This document shows positions 1 through 4,423 of a stretch of DNA of 7,355 nucleotides, piece by piece (position 1 is the first letter of the stretch; each line of letters begins with the position of its first letter). Under the pieces are notes generated by a model, which saw only the letters and a list, made by a program, of their open reading frames with translations, ran no database searches and had not been told where the DNA came from. The DNA lies in contig DATHBP010000119.1 of assembly GCA_035296085.1 (NCBI GenBank), positions 1 to 7,355 on the forward strand. The letters run 5' to 3'. The position numbers were made by a program, and so were the translations under genes. This stretch comes from DATHBP01 sp035296085. GTDB lineage: Bacteria; Actinomycetota; Actinomycetes; Propionibacteriales; Nocardioidaceae.

Positions 1-105
1 CTCGTCACCGTCGAGGAGGTCGCGGACGCGGTGTGGCTGTGCGTCACGAACGCCGCGATGAACGGGCAGGGCATCACCGTCGACGGTGGAGGCGTGCAGT
101 CGTGA
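1..105 (+). CDS. Short-chain dehydrogenase/reductase, C-terminal 34 residues only
   Basis: The reading frame is open from the left window edge to TGA at 103-105. What remains matches the C-terminus of a classical SDR: a helix starting with an EEVADAV segment, then NGQGITVDGGG, the form of the family's usual ending (GQ-hydrophobic-VDGG). The Rossmann fold and the Ser-Tyr-Lys active site lie outside the window, so cofactor and substrate cannot be read. The Rid-family gene starts inside this gene's stop codon (GTGA overlap), so the two are almost certainly co-transcribed and translationally coupled. By context it may reduce a ketone or hydroxyacyl-CoA in the aryl-CoA pathway, but that is inference. 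The SDR family call is firm; the substrate is unknown. Confidence 0.85.
   Translation, partial: LVTVEEVADAVWLCVTNAAMNGQGITVDGGGVQS
88..92 (+). promoter_or_regulatory. Ribosome binding site GGAGG for the Rid-family gene
   Basis: GGAGG lies nine bases upstream of the GTG at 102, inside the last codons of the upstream SDR gene. It decides the start: the frame stays open further upstream, but an earlier start would read through the SDR coding region and add residues that are not Rid-like. Confidence 0.7.
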
Positions 106-503
106 CGCCGGAGTACGTCAACCCGGCCGAGCTCGCCAAGCCGTCCGGCTTCTCGCACGCCGTGGTGACCAACGGCACCCGGCTGGTGTTCCTGGCCGGC
201 CAGACCGCGCTCGACGGGCACGGCCGTGTCGTCGCAGGCGACGTGGTGGTGCAATTCGAGCGCGCACTGGCCAACCTGCTCAGCGCGCTGGCAGCCGCCG
301 GCGGCTCCCCCGCTGACCTGGCCAGCCTGACGATCTATGTCGTCGACATGGACGACTACCGGGCGCACGCCAGCGAGGTCGGCGCCGTCTGGCGGCGCCT
401 CGTAGGGCGGTCCTACCCGGCTATGGCGGGCATTGGCGTCGCCCGACTGTGGGATCCCGAGGCACTCATAGAGGTGCAAGGCGTGGCGGTGCTCAACGAC
501 TGA
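102..503 (+). CDS. Rid-family (YjgF/YER057c/UK114) protein, lacking the usual Rid arginine
   Basis: A 133-residue protein, the usual length for the Rid family of trimeric enamine/imine deaminases. The start is GTG at 102, overlapping the preceding TGA, with GGAGG nine bases upstream. Family features seen are an N-terminal PSGFSHAV segment (about 14-21), the LVFLAGQTALD strand and turn (28-38), the amphipathic helix with NLLSALAAAG (58-67), and a closing strand ending EVQGVAVL (124-131). Active RidA proteins have Pro-Ala-Arg before the VEVARLP-like strand; here the equivalent reads YPAMAGIGVARL (105-116), so Met108 appears to replace the arginine. The proposed pathway yields an enamine (2-amino-5-oxo-cyclohexenecarbonyl-CoA), so deamination or binding of that intermediate is an attractive role, but the missing arginine makes standard RidA chemistry uncertain. 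It follows an SDR and is convergent with the PaaX-type regulator. The family call is firm; the function is inference. Confidence 0.88.
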   Translation: MTPEYVNPAELAKPSGFSHAVVTNGTRLVFLAGQTALDGHGRVVAGDVVVQFERALANLLSALAAAGGSPADLASLTIYVVDMDDYRAHASEVGAVWRRLVGRSYPAMAGIGVARLWDPEALIEVQGVAVLND

Positions 504-531
504 CCGCCCCTTGGCGGGACGCCGGAGCGTC
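504..531. terminator. Two tandem GC hairpins in a convergent gap, possible bidirectional terminator
   Basis: The gap between the Rid stop (503) and the PaaX stop (533) is almost entirely two adjoining perfect hairpins. One is CCGCC-CCTT-GGCGG (504-517) and the other is GACGC-CGGA-GCGTC (518-531). Each has a 5-bp stem and a four-base loop. Neither strand shows a T-run, so this is not a canonical intrinsic terminator, although actinobacterial terminators often lack one. Placement between convergent genes supports a terminating role; the stems are short, so confidence is moderate. Confidence 0.45.
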
Positions 532-532
532 G

Positions 533-1384
533 TCAGCCGGCCAGGACGTTCGACACGTGACGGTGTGCGGAGTCGCCGAGCCGGTCGTGGAGCGCGAAGA
601 ACAGGTCGGCCGCCCGCGCACCACGCCAGTCCCGCGGGAGGACGTCGGCCGGGAGCCCTGGGTCCAGGTAGGGCAGGCGGCGCCAGTCGTTGACGGCGAG
701 CACGTAGTCGGCGAAGGCTGCAGCGTCGGCCTCCGGCGTAACCGAGCGTCGCTGACGCCACCGGGCGACTATCGGCCCGTAGGTCCGGCAGAAGTCGTCG
801 TACATCCGTTGCAAGCCGGCGAAGTCCCACCACTGGGCGACCTGGTCCGCTGCCCGGCCGAACGCGAGGTAGTCGGCTCGGAACAAGTCGACGTAGGGCG
901 CGAGCCCGGACTTCTCGAGCACCTCACGGGCGTCGGCGTACAGATGGCCCGGAGCTATCCACACCCCGGCCGAGACCGTGCCGAACCCCAGCCAGGTGAG
1001 CCTCGAGCGCAACAGGTGTCGTTGCTGGCGCTCGGACTCAGGCACGCTGAACACCGCAAGCAGCCAGCCGGTCGATGGCCCTGCCTGCCGCCGTTCGAAG
1101 ATGCGCCTGTCGCCCTCGGCGAGGATCGCCCTGGCTCGCTCGGAGAGCCCGTAGCCGGCAGCGCCGTGGCGGCGCTCGGCGGCCAGGATCCCCCGGCGCT
1201 TGAGGCGCGAGATCGATGAGCGCACCGCCGGCTCATCGACGCCCAACTCGCTGATTAGCCGGATCAGCCCCGCCACGCTCAGCCACCCGCCGGCCTCGCG
1301 GGCGTACAAGCCGTAGATCGTGATGATGAGGGCTCGCGGCTGCGTGGCGCGGGACTCGGGCACCGCTGCCTCGGACGACACCAT
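533..1384 (-). CDS. PaaX-family transcriptional regulator
   Basis: A 283-residue protein, near the usual length of PaaX-type repressors (E. coli PaaX senses phenylacetyl-CoA). Residues about 16-75 form a winged helix: PRALIITIYGLYARE, then a recognition-helix region with VRSSISRLKRRGIL. A central domain carries SAGVWIAP (139-146 region), typical of the family. The C-terminal domain has LPYLDPGLPADVLPRDW (237-253) followed by a Gly-Ala-rich turn, as in PaaX C-terminal domains. ATG at 1384 is preferred over the adjacent GTG at 1387 because a GAGG lies eight bases upstream of the ATG. The gene is divergent from the CoA ligase and convergent with the Rid gene. By analogy it would repress the ligase and perhaps the monooxygenase promoter and be released by an aryl-CoA such as 2-aminobenzoyl-CoA; the ligand is inference. 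Candidate operators lie at 1408-1442 and 4361-4371. Confidence 0.9.
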   Translation of the reverse strand: MVSSEAAVPESRATQPRALIITIYGLYAREAGGWLSVAGLIRLISELGVDEPAVRSSISRLKRRGILAAERRHGAAGYGLSERARAILAEGDRRIFERRQAGPSTGWLLAVFSVPESERQQRHLLRSRLTWLGFGTVSAGVWIAPGHLYADAREVLEKSGLAPYVDLFRADYLAFGRAADQVAQWWDFAGLQRMYDDFCRTYGPIVARWRQRRSVTPEADAAAFADYVLAVNDWRRLPYLDPGLPADVLPRDWRGARAADLFFALHDRLGDSAHRHVSNVLAG

Positions 1385-1407
1385 CACAGCGACCTCGACG
1401 ACGAGTG

Positions 1408-1442
1408 TGACCAGCGTCTTGCGACACCTTGACTGTCGTCAA
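1408..1442. promoter_or_regulatory. Candidate PaaX-type operator: two TGAC-N4-GTC inverted repeats
   Basis: Two copies of TGAC-N4-GTC occur in the divergent gap. One is TGAC-CAGC-GTC at 1408-1418. The other is TTGAC-TGTC-GTCAA at 1429-1442, whose arms extend to 5 bp. Their GAC positions are 22 bp apart, about two helical turns, so a dimer pair could bind one DNA face. The right copy overlaps the ligase -35 element, and its complement also supplies a TTGACG pointing toward the regulator gene. A third copy sits before the monooxygenase gene. Which protein binds is inferred from proximity. The motif does not resemble the E. coli PaaX box as I recall it. Confidence 0.45.
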
Positions 1443-1456
1443 CGGTACGCGATACT
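1429..1456 (+). promoter_or_regulatory. Likely sigma70-type promoter of the CoA ligase
   Basis: TTGACT (1429-1434) matches the -35 consensus at five of six positions. After 16 bases comes GATACT (1451-1456), a fair -10 element. Transcription would begin near 1463, leaving a leader of about 30 bases before the ATG at 1493. The -35 lies inside the TTGAC-N4-GTCAA inverted repeat, so a bound repressor would exclude RNA polymerase. No convincing -10 was found for the opposite strand toward the regulator gene. Confidence 0.5.
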
Positions 1457-1478
1457 GACCCGAGGTTGAACCCGCGAC

Positions 1479-1484
1479 GAAGGG
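1479..1484 (+). promoter_or_regulatory. Ribosome binding site GAAGGG for the CoA ligase
   Basis: GAAGGG ends eight bases before the ATG at 1493. It favours that start over an in-frame TTG at 1466, which would add an arginine-rich leader and lies almost at the predicted transcription start. Confidence 0.6.
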
Positions 1485-1492
1485 CCCGCGCG

Positions 1493-3124
1493 ATGCAGCT
1501 CACCCCGTCAGCACATTTGGACTTGTTCTGCCGGGACAACCTGCCGCCGATGACCCAGTGGCCCGACCTCCGCTTCGACCTCCCGGAGCTGCAGTACCCC
1601 GACCGGCTCAACTGCGCCGACGAGCTCCTCGACCGCACGATCGCTGCCTACGGCGGTGATCGCCCGTGCCTGCTCTCGCCGACCGAGCGCTGGACGTATG
1701 GCGAGCTGCAGTCAACCGCGAACCGCGTCGCCGGAGTGCTGGCCAACGAGATGGGCGTCGTCCCAGGCAACCGGGTCATGCTCCGCGGCCCCAACAACCC
1801 GTGGCTGGTCGCGTGCTGGTTCGGTGCGCTCAAGGCTGGAGCGGTTGTGGTCACCACCATGCCGCTGCTACGGCCCGGCGAGATCACAACGATCGCCGAG
1901 ATGGCGCGCATCGACCTGGCGCTGTGCGACCACCGCTTCGTCGACGACGTGGCTGCCGCCGACGTGACTGGCCTGCGAATCCTCAGCTATGGCGGCGACG
2001 GGGACGACGACCTCAGCCACCGGACTCGTGCACAGCCGGCGGAGTTCTCCGCGGTGCAGACTGCCGCCGACGACGTCGCGCTGCTCGCCTTCACCTCCGG
2101 CACCACCGGCCGGCCCAAGGCGACGATGCACTTCCACCGCGACGTGCTCGCCAACGCCGACACGTTCTCCCGTCACGTGCTTCGGCCCAGCGCTGACGAC
2201 GTGTTCACCGGGACTCCGCCCCTGGCGTTCACGTTCGGACTGGGCGGCCTGGTCGTCTTCCCGCTTCGGGCCGGGGCCTCGACGCTGCTGCTCGAGAAGG
2301 CCGCCCCGGAAGAGTTCGCGGACCTCGTCGCCGAGCACGCGGCCACCGTCTGCTTCACCGCGCCGACGGCGTACCGGGCCATGCTGGCCGCCGGCAAGGG
2401 GCCGCAGCTGAAGACGCTGCGCCGGTGTGTGTCCGCCGGTGAGCACCTGCCGGCTTCGGTGTGGCACGCGTTCCACGACGCGACGGGCATCGCGATCATC
2501 GACGGTATCGGCGCCACCGAGATGCTGCACATCTTCATCTCGGCCGCCGACGACGACATCCGGCCTGGCTCGACCGGCAAGGCGGTGCCGGGTTATCAGG
2601 CCGTCGTGCTGGGCGACGACGGCGACCCGGTGTCGGACGGCACGCTCGGCCGGCTGGCGGTGAAAGGCCCGACCGGCTGCCGCTATCTCTACGGCGAGCG
2701 CCAAGAGGTCTACGTGCAAGGCGGCTGGAACGTCACCGGGGACACCTTCATCCGCGACGCCGACGGCTACTTCTGGTACCAGGCGCGCTCCGACGACATG
2801 ATCATCTCGGCCGGCTACAACATCGCCGGGCCCGAGGTGGAGACGGCGCTGCTTGCCCATGACGACGTCGTCGAGTGTGGTGTAGTCGGCGCACCGGACG
2901 AGGCGCGCGGACAGGTCGTACAGGCGTACGTCGTGCTGCGCGCGGGAGTCGTCGGCGACCCGCAGAAAGCCAAGGAGCTGCAGGACTTCGTCAAACAGCA
3001 GATCGCGCCGTACAAGTACCCACGGCTTGTCGAGTTCGTCGACACGTTGCCGCGCACCAACACCGGCAAGCTCCAACGCTTCGCCCTGCGCGAGATCGCT
3101 CGGTCGGGCAGCTCGCCGCCGTGA
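1493..3124 (+). CDS. abmG: 2-Aminobenzoate (anthranilate)-CoA ligase, AMP-forming
   Basis: A 543-residue adenylate-forming enzyme predicted to make aryl-CoA from an aromatic acid, ATP and CoA in the cytosol. Motifs in order: P-loop TSGTTGRPKA (201-210), the A5 motif GIGATEM (338-344), TGD (415-417), the hinge region SDDMIISAGYNIAGPEVE (433-450), and the catalytic lysine in NTGKLQR (Lys526). The N-terminus, with NLPP and a Pro-Asp-rich stretch before LNCADELLD, resembles the benzoate/2-aminobenzoate ligase group rather than fatty acyl-CoA ligases. Substrate is assigned mainly by the nearby two-domain monooxygenase/reductase, whose known substrate is 2-aminobenzoyl-CoA. Benzoate, salicylate or another substituted benzoate remain possible. 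The gene leads a two-gene operon with a thioesterase that overlaps its stop codon, and it is read divergently from the PaaX-type regulator. Family is sure; exact acid is probable. Confidence 0.85.
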   Translation: MQLTPSAHLDLFCRDNLPPMTQWPDLRFDLPELQYPDRLNCADELLDRTIAAYGGDRPCLLSPTERWTYGELQSTANRVAGVLANEMGVVPGNRVMLRGPNNPWLVACWFGALKAGAVVVTTMPLLRPGEITTIAEMARIDLALCDHRFVDDVAAADVTGLRILSYGGDGDDDLSHRTRAQPAEFSAVQTAADDVALLAFTSGTTGRPKATMHFHRDVLANADTFSRHVLRPSADDVFTGTPPLAFTFGLGGLVVFPLRAGASTLLLEKAAPEEFADLVAEHAATVCFTAPTAYRAMLAAGKGPQLKTLRRCVSAGEHLPASVWHAFHDATGIAIIDGIGATEMLHIFISAADDDIRPGSTGKAVPGYQAVVLGDDGDPVSDGTLGRLAVKGPTGCRYLYGERQEVYVQGGWNVTGDTFIRDADGYFWYQARSDDMIISAGYNIAGPEVETALLAHDDVVECGVVGAPDEARGQVVQAYVVLRAGVVGDPQKAKELQDFVKQQIAPYKYPRLVEFVDTLPRTNTGKLQRFALREIARSGSSPP

Positions 3125-3546
3125 GCGGGGAGCCGGCGAGCATCGTGGTGCAGCGGCTCGTCGAGTGGCCCGACACCGACGCCGCCGGTCACTACCATCA
3201 CTCGAGCGTGCTCCGCTGGGTGGAGGCAGCCGAGGCGATGCTGCACGAGCGCCTCGACCTGCTGGAGCTGTTCGGCACCGTGCCCCGCGTCCGGTACGAG
3301 GTCGACTACCTCGCCCGGCTGTGGTTTCGCGACCGGGTGGACGTCGCGCTGTCGGTGGAGTCGGTGGGCCGTACGTCGTTGCGCTACGCGTTCGAGGTAC
3401 GACGGGGCTCGGAGGTCGCCGCCCGGGGTGCCATGGTTGCGGTCAACTCGGACCCCGCAGCAGGCGGCACCGCGGCGTGGCCGCCGATCGCTCGGGAACG
3501 CCTGCTGACCGCCGGCCCGCAACGCCCGCAGCAGCTGGTGGACTGA
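3121..3546 (+). CDS. Acyl-CoA thioesterase, 4-hydroxybenzoyl-CoA thioesterase-like hotdog fold
   Basis: A 141-residue protein starting at GTG 3121, which overlaps the ligase TGA (GTGA), so translation is probably coupled. The N-terminal VEWPDTDAAGHYHHSSVLRW segment (14-33) is the hotdog signature. Asp20 matches the catalytic Asp17 of the Pseudomonas 4-hydroxybenzoyl-CoA thioesterase, whose motif is DCDPAG. Further on are VDYLARLWFRDRVDVALSVE (61-80), where the family has its substrate-loop strand, and the SLRYAFEV strand (86-93). The C-terminal 30 residues are Pro/Ala-rich and probably disordered. Sitting directly behind the ligase, it would hydrolyse aryl-CoA or dead-end thioesters to free CoA; a thioesterase is also, as I recall, part of the Azoarcus 2-aminobenzoate clusters. 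Running at full activity it would create a futile cycle, so a preference for off-pathway thioesters is likely (inference). Confidence 0.85.
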   Translation: MSGEPASIVVQRLVEWPDTDAAGHYHHSSVLRWVEAAEAMLHERLDLLELFGTVPRVRYEVDYLARLWFRDRVDVALSVESVGRTSLRYAFEVRRGSEVAARGAMVAVNSDPAAGGTAAWPPIARERLLTAGPQRPQQLVD

Positions 3547-3557
3547 GACGGGAGCGA

Positions 3558-4340
3558 CTACAGCGGCATGAAGCGGCCGCCGTTGACGTCGAGCACGACG
3601 CCGGTGAGGTAGGACGCCTCGTCGCCGGCCAGGAACAGGATCGGGTCCACGGCCTCGCGCAGCTCCGGAAACCGGCCGAGCGGTATCGCGTCGAGCACTT
3701 CGCGGCGCTCCGCCTCCGGCATGGCGTCGTACACGCCCTGCAGCCGACCGGTGAGGAACAGACCGGGCGCGACCGCATTGACGCGGATTCCCTGTCCGCC
3801 CACCTCACGCGCGAGCCGTTTCGTGAGCCCGACGATCGCCGCCTTCGCCGCCGCGTACGGGACTCCGGTCACCGGGGAGGGCTGACGGCCGCCGATCGAC
3901 GACGTGGTGACGATGGAGCCACCACCGGCCGCGGCCATGAACGGCACGACCGCCTGGCAGCACAGGAACGTGCCCTTGACGTTGACGTCGACCACGAGGT
4001 CGAGGTCGGCGGCCGAGATCTCCGCGAGCTCGCGGGGGGTGCCGAGCGAGCCGCCGGCGAGGGTGACGAGCACGTCGAGCCCGCCGAGACGGTCGAGCAC
4101 CGAGCGCATGGTGTCCCGTACGGACTCGGCGTCGCGGACGTCGGCCACGAACCCGTCCGCCCGCACGCCCGGCTGGGAGCGCAGCGAGTCGACGGTCGCC
4201 GCGACCGACGCTTCGTCGGTGTCCAGGACCGCCACCGCGGCACCTTCGGCCGCCAAGCCCTCGCACACAGCGCGTCCGATGCCCCCGGCTCCCCCGGTGA
4301 CCACGGCCACCCGGCCGGTGAAGCGGGGCTCTCGGGGCAT
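3558..4340 (-). CDS. NAD(P)-dependent short-chain dehydrogenase/reductase, FabG-like
   Basis: A 260-residue classical SDR. The start is ATG at 4340 with GGGAG on the minus strand (4349-4353) eight bases before it; an in-frame upstream extension runs into the promoter region and is unlikely. Motifs: TGGAGGIG cofactor loop (15-22), Asp40 at the end of the second strand (VLDTD), which suggests NAD(H) preference, Asp67-Val68, Asn120 of the catalytic tetrad (NVKGTF), Ser148, and Tyr162-X3-Lys166. The usual NNAG motif is TLAG here (93-96). The protein ends GVVLDVNGGRFMPL, the standard SDR C-terminus with Asn for Asp in VDGG. It is divergent from the monooxygenase/reductase gene and ends 11 bp from the convergent thioesterase. 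A likely task is reduction or oxidation of the alicyclic keto/hydroxy-acyl-CoA that follows ring reduction; the substrate is inferred from position only. Confidence 0.88.
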   Translation of the reverse strand: MPREPRFTGRVAVVTGGAGGIGRAVCEGLAAEGAAVAVLDTDEASVAATVDSLRSQPGVRADGFVADVRDAESVRDTMRSVLDRLGGLDVLVTLAGGSLGTPRELAEISAADLDLVVDVNVKGTFLCCQAVVPFMAAAGGGSIVTTSSIGGRQPSPVTGVPYAAAKAAIVGLTKRLAREVGGQGIRVNAVAPGLFLTGRLQGVYDAMPEAERREVLDAIPLGRFPELREAVDPILFLAGDEASYLTGVVLDVNGGRFMPL

Positions 4341-4359
4341 GGCTGCATCTCCCGCTCTA

Positions 4360-4389
4360 TTGACGATCGTCGCGCAGGCAACATATCGT
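4360..4389 (+). promoter_or_regulatory. Likely promoter of the monooxygenase/reductase gene
   Basis: TTGACG (4360-4365) is followed after 18 bases by TATCGT (4384-4389), which fits the actinobacterial TANNNT -10 pattern. Transcription would start near 4395, giving a leader of roughly 28 bases to the GTG at 4424, almost the same geometry as the ligase promoter. The spacer holds the palindrome and one copy of the direct repeat described separately. The opposite strand, toward the SDR, shows only a weak candidate (TTGCCT, then TAGAGC). Confidence 0.45.
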
Positions 4390-4393
4390 CGCG
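4361..4393. promoter_or_regulatory. Candidate operator: GACGATCGTC palindrome and ATCGTCGCG direct repeat
   Basis: GACGATCGTC (4362-4371) is a perfect 10-bp palindrome and, with the preceding T, a third copy of TGAC-N4-GTC, matching TTGAC-N2-TCGTC at the ligase promoter. The right half extends to ATCGTCGCG (4366-4374), which is repeated exactly at 4385-4393, 19 bp downstream and overlapping the -10 element. The two half-sites flank the promoter spacer, where a repressor would block polymerase. Binding by the PaaX-type protein is inference. Confidence 0.4.
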
Positions 4394-4410
4394 TCGTAGC
4401 CAAGGGCAAC

Positions 4411-4415
4411 GGAGG
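4411..4415 (+). promoter_or_regulatory. Ribosome binding site GGAGG for the monooxygenase/reductase
   Basis: GGAGG lies eight bases before the GTG at 4424 and fixes that codon as the start. The FAD-binding glycine motif begins at residue 7, as expected for this family, so nothing is missing from the N-terminus. Confidence 0.75.
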
Positions 4416-4423
4416 TTACGACT

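Noticed and set aside
449..1219. A 256-codon plus-strand frame opposite the PaaX-type gene
   Set aside because: It overlaps the regulator antisense and starts inside the Rid gene; the regulator frame has clear PaaX motifs and this one has none.
1388..1430. A defined promoter for the PaaX-type gene on the minus strand
   Set aside because: A TTGACG is present (complement of 1437-1442), but no TANNNT-like -10 lies 16-18 bases beyond it, so I did not annotate one.
1466..1492. TTG start extending the CoA ligase by nine residues
   Set aside because: The extension is Arg-rich, unlike the family, it sits at the predicted transcription start, and the ATG at 1493 has a well-spaced GAAGGG.
1868..3076. 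A 402-codon minus-strand frame opposite the CoA ligase
   Set aside because: It is an antisense mirror of the ligase with low-complexity composition and no recognisable domain.
3547..3557. Terminator between the convergent thioesterase and SDR genes
   Set aside because: Only 11 bases separate the stops and no hairpin is visible there.
4341..4409. Upstream in-frame extension of the minus-strand SDR
   Set aside because: It would cover the divergent promoter region, while ATG 4340 has GGGAG at good spacing and yields the normal SDR N-terminus.
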